NCBI RefSeq assembly: GCF_009389715.1
Contig: NC_052400.1
Span: forward strand, 22,351,674 to 22,415,673
Source of the DNA: Phoenix dactylifera
Taxonomy: Eukaryota > Streptophyta > Magnoliopsida > Arecales > Arecaceae
DNA: 64,000 nucleotides
Direction: 5' to 3'
Every line of letters starts with the position of its first letter. Positions within the stretch are counted from its first letter, which is position 1. This document shows, piece after piece, positions 1 through 11,513 of this stretch. A program made the translations under genes and the position numbers. The notes beneath the pieces are model-generated. The model had not been told where the DNA came from. It saw only the letters and a program-made list of their open reading frames with translations, and searched no databases.

Positions 1-420
1 TTTTCCTCTACGTGGAGAGTAGTGGGTTTGGATCCCGAGCCAATTCGGTACGACTCGACCAATTTACGCCCCACTACTCCCGTTGGTCCTCAAAAATGCC
101 AGGCGGCCTTTGAGATTGATTTCCCCAAAATTCTCTCTCTCTCTCTCTCTCTCTCTCTGATTTGAATTCGATCTCAACGAGATTTGGATGCGATCGTCCA
201 ACCCAACCGCTCACCCACCACCTCCGTGTTATAAATCTTGGGAAGAAATGGAAGGGTCCGGCCGTTCCCATTCTCCTCCTTCTACCTTCTAAGAACAACT
301 ATCGGGCACCAGCAAAGGACAAAGATCGGATTGGAATAAAGCAGGTACGATCGTCTCCTTTCAATGTTTTATGCGGATTCTTTCTCCCTGGCTCTTGATC
401 TCTTGTTCTGATATCCGTCA
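1..420 (+). other. Leader-like region, gene not identified
   Basis: A pyrimidine-rich stretch containing a long CT run is followed by GC-richer sequence and a good splice donor context (AAGCAG then GTACGA, near 342). This looks like a 5' untranslated exon. A short ORF begins with ATG at 420 (45 codons, MEEMELPRFC...) but matches nothing I know. No downstream coding exon could be recognised in the next 5 kb, so this may be a non-coding transcript, a leader with a distant exon, or chance. Confidence 0.2.
133..158. repeat. (CT)13 microsatellite
   Basis: Perfect dinucleotide run of 26 bases. CT/GA runs are common in plant 5' leaders and promoters. It also creates an artefactual Arg-Glu repeat ORF on the opposite strand. 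Confidence 0.9.
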
Positions 421-3400
421 TGGAGGAAATGGAATTGCCAAGGTTCTGCTTTCGATCTTCCCTTTTTCCCTTTCAAGATTCATTCTCCGGACCATCACTG
501 AATTCCTCGTCGGAATTGAATAAATTATTATTGGTGATGGGGAGCGTTGCTTCGTGAGAAACGAATAGATTATTTTCTCTCTCTCTCTCTTTTTGTTTTC
601 AATAGAACAAACCAATAATTTACGAATGTGCAATGCACATAGCATAAATGGATCAAAAATGATTGCGAGAAATTCTTTGACGTGTAGAATGATTTGCAGG
701 GAATTAACCTCCCTTTAATTAGCATATGTTATATCAAAAATTAGAAGTAATTTTCGTGGTATCAGAGCATCTCCTAACCTTTCATAATTAATATCCCGAA
801 GATCTCTCAAAAGCGAGGAGTTATGCTCCGCCAACTCCATTAAACGAATTAATCAAGGATGGGCTAGGGGTTCGGGCTGGTGGATAATAATGAAAGAAGA
901 TTTATAGAAAGATGAGTTAGTTAATTAATGACCGTGATTGGATTCTCTGAAATCATTTCTAAATCTAATATTAGAGTGGTTTCGCGTTTGTAAACTCTAT
1001 AATTTAATTGGTGGGGAGACTGGAAGGTCATTTGTGACAAATGGACCTAGGATGTTTGTGGGCCAGGTCTAATATATTGATTCTATACACTATTCTTGAA
1101 TAGACTTATAGACCTAACCTTAGATTTCTGGAGAATAGAGGTCAAGCAATGTTTGGCATGCCATTTCTTTTAAGGTTGATGACGAACTCCCTCTCTCTCT
1201 ATGCGTGTGCGCTTGTGTTTCAGTTATAAGGGTGCATATTACTGGTCATGGACCAAATGATGACTCGGGCTTATATAAATTACTAGGGCCTAGTGGTTGT
1301 ACATCCAAGTAAAAGCACTCAATTAGAATTGTCGATTGTTTTGGGGAAATTTTCTAAGAGTTAGGTCACGGTTTAGGTGAAGGTAATTTAAGGATGCAAG
1401 CCTTTTAAAGGATGTTGCCCGAGGGTGTATATAATTGTATTGATTCTACCACTGTAGAGAGCAGGGGCCCTACCAGAACTTGGCAAACTGCAGGTGCTTT
1501 CCTCAGCCTTTTCATTGTCTAAAGACTACTCTTAGCCCACATTTCATTCGACATATAACGCGTGCAATTAATTAGTCTAATACTCTTCTACATGCCGATA
1601 CTTACGGCTGGATATTTAAAAGATTTTGAAGCCTAGCATCCCTTTTCTCCAAAAAAGAAGAAGAAAAACATACATCTTGTTTTTACACCAGAGTCGAGCC
1701 ATCTTTCAGTTAAATTGGTCGCATTAATTTGTTCCTGAAAGGCTCTAATGCATTTATGCATACCCATTAGAAGTCTCGATCTATTAAACATGAACAGATT
1801 CCTCCATTTATTTTGCTGCATTATTCATTCATTATGCACCCAAGCTAGCTGAAGAAGACTCTTTATTCAAAGTATCTCCATTATTAGCAGATTATTTTGT
1901 GAGAAAAAAATGTTGCATGAGAGCACTTTTCTCTAATATAAAGTTTATCTCTTGACTTTATAGCATAGTTTGCCCAATCATGTTTACATAAGTTTCCAAG
2001 CTCATGATACTGCCCTGGATCTTATTTGCAAGAGGACATCTTGCGCATATCTCGCAGCAATGCGGGATATATTTACGGTTATTGCGAAGATGCTTTATCA
2101 TGTACTAGCTAGTTAGTTTTCTTAGGGAGTAAATAATCTGCACGATGCATTGCTTGTACTTTTTAGGACAGCCTAAGCTTCTCCCTGTAAAATGTTCTAG
2201 ATTCAAGTTGCAAAACAAATAGAGAGAGGACACTCAGGTGCTCTTCTCAATACCTCATCTTCTTTGCTTGAAGCGCCAATCCATGTGACTATTACAGTTA
2301 AAATATTATGGAACAGGCAATAGAACTCATACAGGAAATTTTTTTTATCAAGAATTAACGTCCTTGTTGAACCTTCTTTTTTGATTGTCTCAACAAGGTA
2401 ATTGGTTCTTGATGTATGATATGACATAAAAAGATTTGTCTTGACAATGGCATGTGAACTTATCCTAGTATTAAGGGAATCCTATGACAAAACCCCATTA
2501 TACTCCGTTCAAATCAAAATGTTGCAGCTTGGTCTGGATCAGAGACATCCAAACACAAGCTTGCTTTGAGAGTTTGTGGTGGGGTTCGGGGAGGTGTGCA
2601 AGGAGAGGTTGATACTTCTCACGAGAAGATGGGGTCGCAACAAGAAAGAGAAATTTATCGCTGTGTTTACGTCACTTACTGCACATTGACCAATGACCAT
2701 GCCACGTGAGTGCAATCCAGCCCACAGACCCCATTCCAACGTTGGTATTTTAATATAGTCGGATATTTAGTTCCATGGTAACAAGAATATGCTGTAGATG
2801 AATTGTTAGTTAATGGCCATGAGTTTTTCGATTATTTTAGTTTAGAATTAGTCGGGTTTTGATCTTTAAAGCAAGTAGATCTGTATAAATATAAGTAAAC
2901 TGCAAATGCGTCTATTTGTATGTCCGTAAGATCTATGTTTTTTTCTTTTTTTCTCCGAGGGAATACTACGCTTAGATAGTCGAAATGAGTTGGCTGAAAA
3001 CATTGGTACTCATTGTAGTATCACCTGCCATTGAAGGCAAAGGAGGGTGTTGGAGGAGTTAAAGAGAAGAATAAGGCATGTGATGTCATTGAAACCCCCT
3101 TGCTGGGCTTTGGTCATGGTCATGCATGGAAGCATTTCCCTAGGCGAACGGAATCAGCCCACCATCTCTTTTCCCTTTAACTTCACCCAAGAGAATGGAA
3201 GGCATATCATCCTATGGTTTTGAAACATCCTCATCACTAACACCACCGGAAAGAAAGAGAAGGAGCAAAAGCAAAAGCAAACCCACTCAAATAAAAACGC
3301 AAGGGGTCAGAAAAAGAAAAGGGAGCTGAAGTTGGATAGACAAATATCAAAACATGAGAAGAAGCCGGGGGAGGAGGGATGTAAAACAAAGGAAAAAGAT

Positions 3401-4850
3401 GGTCAACACCATCCTCGAAGACTACTTCCATTGTCTTTCTTTATCGAAACTCACCAGTTTTCCTTTACTTCCTTTCTTTTGAGCAATTCACTTGGTGCAT
3501 GAAAACTAATAAAAGGATGCTTTCTCCCTCTTCAAAAATTCCTTCAGTCACTCTCAACTACGACAAAGATAAATATATATCTAAAACATTGTGGTCCTTG
3601 GCTTATGTTTTGTCTTCTTTCACATGGACATGGAATAGATGCACATCATATGCTCACATATACAAGTATGCATACTCATATATGTAGACGGAAGTCAATG
3701 ACAAAAGAGAAACTAGAACAGTAATATCAGATTGATGGGATAAGATTTGGTGGACTTTGTATTTTTTGAATGAATGTGTACATGTACGAATGTATATGTA
3801 TGAGTGAATTTCATCGTTTTATGCCACATGTTAGATAGACAGGGGCTTGTATTGGCTTGAAGGATCACCTGTGGCTGTTTGACCCTTCCAAATTCCAATT
3901 TAAGGTCAAGAATATGATGGTAGAAACTGTAGCTCTTATAAGTGTGTATTCATCAAAAAGTTGATCGCATAAAGAAATTCCATCAAAATTGGCAATTGGA
4001 AGGAAAGCCATATATGGGCAAGCTTGATTGATTCTGGACTGATTTCCTCAAGTCTGATCAAACTAAGGCATCCTTGTGGCCTGAAATTATCCATGAAATT
4101 GAAGGAATATTCACTCTCAAGAAAATATTTGATGACCGTCAGGAAGTGGGTTTTTGGGGAAAAAGACATAACCCCCTTGTTCAGGATGAGAAGAAGAGGT
4201 GGGGTGGGTGGGTCTCAAAGGTTTTGCTGATGGGTGCAAGAGCATTCACTTGGTCTGCTGATTGAGATTGTGTGTGTCTTCCATGTTCCTTCTTATCCAA
4301 TCCTAGGTCAACATGAAGGTACCTCTCTCAAGCTCGAGCCCACGTGGACCTGAGCTAGTTTTGACACATCAGCATGGAATAGATTTGTAGGCCCACATTG
4401 ATTTCTTTGTCGCTTCTCACCGAAATCTGAGATCGATCAAGTCTTCAGCCAAAATGCTCAATCCTTCTGGACTATTTTTGTCAATTATGAATACCGCTGG
4501 GCGTGCAAACAACGGACACGAATAAGAGATCTATGACCTTTTGAATTATTGTTAAGGAATGTCTCCAGGTGTGAATCTATGGCCTTTTAAATTATTGAGA
4601 AAGCTGAGGTGAAGTGATCGAGAATATATAAGAGATTGGAATGGGTTTTGGCCAATATGGGAATCGATTCTTAGGATTAAAGTATAATCTACACATGGAC
4701 ACTACGCCACCTTCCAACTACCAGCATCTTGGCTGCACACACTACTCAGAGTAGGCACATCAGCTGCCACAAATGGCAGGTGCATCTAAAGTTCTCCAGA
4801 CCATACATGCATGTGTGAGCTAGTTGCATTCGTTTTGAGCTGATTCACTG
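421..4850. other. Intergenic, no gene recognised
   Basis: AT-rich sequence with only short ORFs of low complexity. A retroposon-like A-rich tail lies near 1650, preceded by AGCCTAGCATCCC, which resembles the tail at 4945-4984. No coding exon, RNA gene or clear element was found. Confidence 0.5.
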
Positions 4851-4859
4851 TTATTCGCT

Positions 4860-4984
4860 CTGCTGTTATCTTTCTGTTCTATCTTGTGCTTCCTTCTAAT
4901 ACCCTGCCTGTCTGCTGTGTGTATAGTTTCTTCTGAATAAATTGGGTGGCCTAGCCTCCCCTTACCTCCAAAAAAAAAAAAAAA
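4860..4984 (+). mobile_element. 3' end of a truncated poly-A retroposon (LINE-like)
   Basis: A T/C-rich 3' end runs into AATAAATTGGGTGGCCTAGC and then 15 consecutive A. The same AATAAATTGGGTGGC block precedes an A-rich tail at about 28630, so at least two copies of one retroposon family end alike here. No coding part is left in this copy. The 5' limit is uncertain. Confidence 0.4.
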
Positions 4985-5575
4985 GAAGGACTAGTGACGT
5001 TCATGGTTCCAATGCCTTGGTGGTCCAATCATTTTACAAATAATTAGACTGCAGTTAAATCTATGTGTCACTTAGTCACACATGCGAACGATTGATTAGT
5101 TTCACTAGCTGAGACATATTTATTCGAAATGTAAAACCAGCATCCTAAGAGAGGGCCTATCCTGAAGAAAGGAAACTAGGACATGCATCCACCTCTTAAA
5201 AAAAACGCTTTGGGCAGCATCATTACATAGTAGATGAGATTTAACGTGCGTTTAACCAAGACAAGTGGGGTGAGAATCACGTAAAGAGGCGATGTTGGAA
5301 GTCGGATGCCAGATTACGTTCTACATCATAATGCACATGCACTTCGCTCCTACCCACGTCTAAAAAGAAGTTACTAAGAAAGCCATTTTCGAATTCCCCC
5401 TTGGTTATTGTATCTTTAGCATCCCTCTCAATGCCCTTTTTCTTCTTTTTCTTCTTTTGGTTTTCTGTGATTCCCTTGTTCAAGGAGTGCAAGTGGAAAA
5501 AAAAAAAAGAAATGAAAGAGAACATCCCCGGGCCTCCACACACAATCTTGATTCTCCATTATTGAGGCCCGCAAG

Positions 5576-5583
5576 TATAAAAG
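5576..5583 (+). promoter_or_regulatory. TATA box of the RanBP2 zinc-finger gene
   Basis: TATAAAAG is followed about 30 bases later by a C/A-rich leader and then a strong splice donor (TTTTAG then GTAAGC at 5689). This suggests transcription from about 5607, a 5' non-coding exon ending at 5688, and an intron reaching almost to the start codon. Confidence 0.6.
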
Positions 5584-6225
5584 CCCCCCCAACCCCCAAC
5601 CTAAACCACAGCAGCACACAAGCTCACCAAGCCATCCTCGATCTCATCTCCGACTCCTCCCCAGCATTCCCTCTCTATCTTCTTTTAGGTAAGCCGCTCG
5701 TGGTCATTCTCCTCAGCTTTCTGGTTCAATCTTTCTCCTCCATCTCTTTCTGGCTCACTCCCATGCATGCATAGCAAACACAGGCGATCCAAGTTCAAGT
5801 GCTTGGTGCAGAAGGCTTGTCATGTACTGGTAGTGCAGTTGCAGATGGAAGTAGTACTGTTAATATGGTTTCGAACCTTCAGTTATGGGAGTGGGATCTT
5901 GATTTGTTAATTTCCCTGCTTTGCTTCAATACCTTTTAGCTCTTCTTGTTTGTTTGGTTCTTGCTCTTTTAGCTCCTATTTCCTAATGCAGATTCTCTTT
6001 CATAAACTACTATCTACCAAGTTCAAGAAAGATTCGTACAGCAGTAATCTTTTTTGGGGTCTCTCCTCTCTTTTTCTCTACCTTCTTTCAGGCCTAGATG
6101 TTACTCGGGTTTCCTTTTTTTTTTTTTTTACTTTTTTCCAGCACTATGAGACATCCACCAGTAACAATCTCTCTTATATTGTGTCTCTCGTGTAACGAAG
6201 CAATGATTTCTGTATTCCTGTTGTG

Positions 6226-7383
6226 ATGGCGGTAGGGTTTGAGAAGATGAACAGGAAGCCAGGAGACTGGAACTGCAGGTCCTGCCAGCACCTCAACTTC
6301 AGCCGCCGCGATTCATGCCAGCGATGCGGCGAGCCGAGGTCCGGCAGCGACCGCTCTGACTACGCCAGCTTCGGCGGCGGCCGTGCAGCTGGGTCCTCAT
6401 CCTTTGGCTTCAGTGGATCCGATGTCCGGCCGGGAGACTGGTACTGCTCATGCGGCGCCCACAACTTCGCGAGCCGCTCCAGCTGCTACAAGTGCAACGC
6501 GTTCAAGGACGACGCCGCCGTCGGCGGTGGTTTCGAGGGCGATGTGCCGCGCTCCCGGGGGTTCGGCTTCGGCGGTGGCAGTGGTCGTACCGCCTGGAAG
6601 TCTGGAGACTGGATTTGCACCAGGTGTCCTTCAGTCCCTTATCTTCACTTCCCTCTTTCACTGGAGTTCTATAAACTTTTTAAGCCTCGCAGACACGGCT
6701 GCGCTGATTCCATCTCTTCTAGGCACGCAGTTAACAGACACCTAGTTTTCCTCTCTTTTCTCCTCCTTTCCTCACAAAAGAACAACGAAGAAGGCCGTAG
6801 ATAAGAGAGGACGAGGGGGAAAAATATATAAAAAATCAGACACACATTGCCGTTGCTCGGTATATCTTGTCTAGGTGTGCAGAAAGTACGGGTTTGAATC
6901 ATGTAGGTAGCTCCCACGACCAAACGCCTTCCTCAGCATGTCACAGTTGGCCATCTTGAAGCGTGGAGCCCTGCATGAAACCGTGACACTTGTCACACTA
7001 TCTTACCCTACCTCGTAAGAAATGTTTGTGATGTAGATATATATTCACCATGGATCTGCTGCATGGTCAATAGACGACACCACGCCTGCAGTATATGGAT
7101 AGTCTGCACGTAGTTGATTTGCTCCGGTTCAATAAATATACTTGGCTAATGACATCCTAACATGTCATCAGGTCGGGCTGCAACGAGCACAACTTCGCGA
7201 GCAGGACGGAGTGCTTTCGGTGCAATGCACCTCGGGAGTCTGGTAGTCCATCTCTGTTGTTGGATTTATCTCTCATTTGTTTTTTATCAAAATTTACTTT
7301 GAATTTTTCTATTATAATTTGTCTTTCCTGTTTCAAAGTTCTCATAGAATCCGTGGTTTTCCCTGGCAGGAACTGAAGTCTAA
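6226..7383 (+). CDS. RanBP2-type zinc-finger protein, three knuckles
   Basis: Exons 6226-6623, 7172-7242 and 7370-7383 encode 160 aa. Homologues are small nucleocytoplasmic proteins of the Arabidopsis At3g15680 type; RanBP2 knuckles commonly bind single-stranded RNA or ubiquitin, but the precise role of this group is unknown. Three W-x-C knuckles are visible: C17-x2-C20-x10-C31-x2-C34, C74-x1-C76-x10-C87-x2-C90, and C131-x4-C136-x10-C147-x2-C150, each with the NF-S/A-SR core. Linkers are Gly/Ser/Arg rich. The third knuckle is split by intron 1 (after 6623). The start could instead be the in-frame ATG at 6247 (MNRKPGDWNC, 153 aa), which fits the family N terminus better, because GGTAG at 6231-6235 could be the leader-intron acceptor. 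A non-coding first exon and TATA box lie upstream. Family assignment is firm; the start is not. Confidence 0.9.
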
Positions 7384-7699
7384 GGAGTAGACCAAGTGCT
7401 CTATAAGATGAACGTGAGACATGAAATCATATGATGTAGTAGTAATCTCAAGTTATTACTAGTTTTGCTCCTACCCAACTTGCTTCTCTTTTTAGCCAAA
7501 AAAAAAGGAACTTCTTTTTTCTTTACTTTGGTTTTAAAGCCTCTGGTGGAACCATGGCTGAACACCCATGCATCTTCCATGTTGAAGTCTCCTGTACCAG
7601 TTTTTTGTTCGCTTTTGAAGTTGTATCCCCACCTTCCTTTGCTCTAGAAGTATAATTATCTACTTGTGCTGTTGCCCCTCTTATTCAGCTGCTTGGAAA

Positions 7700-9060
7700 A
7701 TTGTCTGTGTGTAATGCCTTAAAGATGGGCTTTTTAAACTTCTCGTAGGAATAGGATGGGTGGTGATCCTAAGATCCTTAAATAGCTAATGGCAAATCCC
7801 TCGTCGTCTATCTTATGAATGGAGAAATTATATAATCCAGAACATGTTCTCCGCCTGTCAATCTGCTATGATGGGATAGGTTGGATATGTTCTCACACCC
7901 ATAATGCAAGTGGTCCAAGAAATGTCTTGGGAAATGACTTTGGTTCACATTTCAAGAGCGCTTAGAGAAAAGGAAGGAGATGATGGGCAATAACTAAGGC
8001 TTTTCTTGCAAACAATGCAGCATAGATTATAGACTTAAGATTAAAGGGATATATATGACCCACTTTAATTTCTAAAGTTGAACTGTATTTTTCTGAAAAA
8101 AAAGGGGGTTCTACTTTTAGACGTTGAATGCTGACTCATCAGGAGGCCTGAAGAGAACATCGATTTGCTAAGGATGATAAATGGATACAATGCTGATAAA
8201 AGTTTCGTAGTCCATTCAGATCCCTTTTTTTGTTCCTACTATGTGTGCTCCCCTTTTAAAAAATTGGTCTGCCAGGATTCAACATCTCTGGGCTTTCTAA
8301 TTGCAAGATTTAATTCTGACATGCGTGGCCTCCAACTTTATGATAGACTTCACGCATCGCCGCGCGGAAATACATGAAAGTTAACAAACAAGCTCATCTT
8401 TATGACGCCTAGTTGTCCTCATTCAAGATTCATCCATTCCCTTCATCATCTTATGCCAGAAGCTAAATCATCAGGTACGGGGGATGTCTTTTAAAAGCAA
8501 ATGCTATGATTCTTCTGTCTCTCTCCGCATGACCTAGATCATTTCTACCTGTGTTTCTTCAATTTTGTAGCCAGGTTTATCTTCAAGATTTCCTTCAAAT
8601 TTGGCTAAAGCGGAAGGATTTTGATGCATTTGTCCCTAATGATCAATATTGAGTTTGACATGATTCACTATAAAATCGGACATTATTACTGGAGAAGAGC
8701 AATATATTTACTGAGAAAACATTCATTCAATTGCGTACCTTGGATTCTCTTTTGGGCCGACTTTACAAAGGCTTCCTGGATCGATTGAGCTCTTCCATGT
8801 GCTATCGGTCAAAGTCCATGACGCATGCATGAATGTATCCCGCCACCCTCCATTACTTCCAACTTTTTAGCGAGATTCTTATCCACCCCTCTAAGGCCAC
8901 TTTATGTTGCTTCAGCTTTGCGTTGGTTTTCCAGCTTTTATCATATCTTGCACAAAGCAAACTGATTAGAGAGCACTTCCGTGGTGATATCTTCTTGGTT
9001 TTTTGAGTGATGCATTAGTACTTGTATTCATGGAGCAGGCCTTTCATCTGAATGTTTATG
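7700..9060. other. Intergenic, nothing recognised
   Basis: The 3' UTR of the zinc-finger gene probably occupies the bases just before this stretch. Only short random ORFs follow; no repeat, RNA gene or coding exon was seen. Confidence 0.5.
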
Positions 9061-9064
9061 CAGA

Positions 9065-9840
9065 TTTTTTTTTTTTTTAGTACGACGGCAGCTCACACGC
9101 AATGGCCAACAAAATTAGAAAACAATAGCTCACTAAAAGGCTCCGGTAGTGGGCAGCAAAAGACGCAACCCAGCCCGCCGCGCCATTTGCCTCCCTGTAG
9201 ACATGCGTGGCCGTGTAAGAACCACACCCCCTAGTAGTTTGCAAATGTCGTGGAGCATCGGCCGTCCCTTTGCAGCACCTCTACGATTCCGGATCCACTC
9301 GATCACCGTGCCCAAGTCATCCTTAAAGAGAAGACGGTCTGCACCCAAGACACGCCTCACAAAAGTGATACCTTCCCAGGCAGTTTTGAGCTCGGCACAG
9401 ATGGCAATCGTGTCGAAGACGCATCTATCCCCAGCTGCCACCAGTCTGGCCCCATGGTCTCTGATGACGAATCCCATACCACCACAGCTCCCGTCGTCAC
9501 CGACGCTACCATCAAAGTTCACCTTGAGATGACTAGAGGTGGGGGCACCTAAGAGACGAGCACAAATCTGGACGCTACAAATAACAGAATAAGGGCCCCA
9601 AATTTTCCCAGCCATCTCAGAATGTGAGGTGAAAGTAGTACCAACAAACTTCGTCGCCTGTTGTAGAGCTTTGTCAACCACAACCCGTAGAGGAGTGCTG
9701 CTGTTCTCGAAGATCTGGGCATTTTTATTCAACCAACAGTGGTAGGCCAAGTAGGCAGCTCGCATCCCACTCTCCAAGAGCCTGGGACTCTGCTAGGAGG
9801 TCGACAAGAAATGCAGCATCTCCTGATAGATGTCCACCTC
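9065..9840 (-). mobile_element. 5'-truncated LINE (plant L1 clade) with RNase H domain
   Basis: On the minus strand an ORF at 9777-9133 holds the tail of a LINE ORF2. It has a WLNKNAQIFE linker (zf-RVT to RNase H joint), then an RNase H fold with KVNFDGSVGDD (first catalytic Asp), GGMGFVIRDH and CAELKTAWEG (second acidic residue). The element ends in a 14-base poly-A on the minus strand (T run 9065-9078). Endonuclease and reverse transcriptase are absent, as expected from 5' truncation. The far end near 9840-10000 is not sharply defined and no target-site duplication was found. The C terminus has lost the usual REANxVADWLA block, so it is decayed. It resembles the + strand LINE at 33690-34770. 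Confidence 0.8.
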
Positions 9841-10099
9841 TGTTGTTGGTCGGGATCAACTGCAGCATATAGCCTGCGAGCACTCTATCAACACATGGAT
9901 GACAAATAGCTGCAAGTCATCTAACCAACCAGGAGGCGAAGCTAAGGCCTATAGGTCCCTAACTAGCAACTTGTGGAACACCAGCAGAGTATTTGGCATC
10001 GGCTGTTCGGCTTTGTTTCGTATTGTTTTTGGAGGCCAGAAGCTCTTTTACATGATTTTGAGATACTTGGTAAATATTTCAAAACAATTTTCTCACTCC

Positions 10100-11090
10100 T
10101 CCAACAGCTAAAAATAGTCTAACAGAAAAAAGCATTGCTTGAGATGTGGCGTGAAACTGTTTTCTCGTGGGAAACTCCGTTCAAATCCTGATTATAATTT
10201 TTTGTTGAAAAATAATTTAGAAATAATTTTATAAATAAGTACTACTTTATAATAACAATTTTGTTAGCATAATACAATATAATACGATATAATTATAGTG
10301 TTAGCACATGTTCCATACGGGCCAAATTGTCGCTCGAGCTTAATGGGAAGAAGATTTCTTTAGGAAAAGCCTTATGGGGAGAAGACGACGTCGTTTCTTC
10401 AGGAACCAATGCACTGATAGAATGGATCCTATAATAAAATCCCCGACACAAGGACGCTTCTCAGACTTTGTTTTGCTGCATGGAAGAAAATAGGATAAAC
10501 TCGTACGTGAGACCTGCAAGCAAGCAGCATGAGAGTTGAAGAAAATGTCTGGTTTTCAGCCTCTCCATGGTGGACAATTAATTTTTGGGATGGGGTGCAA
10601 GTGGAAGTGGGTCAGGCAGCAGACCCGGATTCAAACCGTTCCTGGCCTGATGCATTCTTGCTAAATAACCAACGACCAGTACTTTCCCCACTTCCCCACC
10701 GCCACAATTAGGGATTAGTTTGGCCCGATGAAAAATAGGTAGGTACTCGTATTTAGGTAGAATTTTCAAAAAAATTTATATTTTATAAAAAAATATATGA
10801 ATATAGAAAACTCCTATTTTTATTGTCTAAAACTTAGATAATTTTATTTTTAAAAATATACTTTAATTTTTAGATAGAATAAGATAAGATCTTTCTCTTT
10901 ATTGCAGGCATAACAACTATTTTATATATTTTTTCTAAAAAAATCCAATCAAATATAAGCCACTAGGAAATATGGTACTTTTTTATAATCAATGGAATAT
11001 GCAAACACTATTTTTTTTTCAAAACATCAGCCTTTTAGAAAAAGATATTTTAATATAATATTTTTTTGCCGGCCAAGGGAGCCTAAGTGC
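10100..11090. other. AT-rich intergenic stretch
   Basis: Very AT-rich sequence, especially 10740-11070, which has long A and T runs and resembles matrix-attachment or decayed MITE sequence. No terminal inverted repeats could be matched by eye, so no element is named. Confidence 0.4.
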
Positions 11091-11506
11091 AAGATTTTAC
11101 GGTGGCGAACAACTCACCATAGGGAAGGAGCGAAAATTCCTTTGGTTTAGTTCAATAATCCGACAAGTCTTTGGATATGAATGAATGAGTGAACTTTGTG
11201 CTCCGGCGAAGGCAGGCTGCGGCTGCTGAGATGGGTCTCTAGTGGCCGCCGAGATAGAAAAGAGAGAAAAAAAGTCGCCGGCAGCTGGTGACGCGGCGGC
11301 GGCAGGAGAGAGGTGAGGGTTGGGGTGATGGGCCTTCGGTGGCCCGACATCGTTCGGCCCGCGTCGTTTGGACCTTCCTGACTCCTGACAGGAACTCCGT
11401 ACGGGATGCGCGAACCAAACACTGTCCCCGCATTGCTGGGCCCTATCCAAACAGGCCTCTTTAAGAGGACACCCGAGCTTAACGGGACCCAAATCCATAT
11501 GTGACC

Positions 11507-11513
11507 TATAAAT
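11507..11513 (+). promoter_or_regulatory. Candidate TATA box and promoter of the CCCH gene
   Basis: TATAAAT lies in a sharply GC-richer block (11100-11540) that contains TGGGCC site-II-like motifs near 11330 and 11440. Further down, a telo-box-like GTTAGGGTTTTAG at 11765-11777 is typical of plant leaders and promoters of RNA-related housekeeping genes. A second AT-rich candidate lies near 11742. A possible leader-intron donor (GTAAGAG) is at about 12002. Confidence 0.35.

Noticed and set aside
74-298. Minus-strand ORF with an Arg-Glu repeat
   Set aside because: The repeat is simply the translation of the CT microsatellite; no family resemblance.
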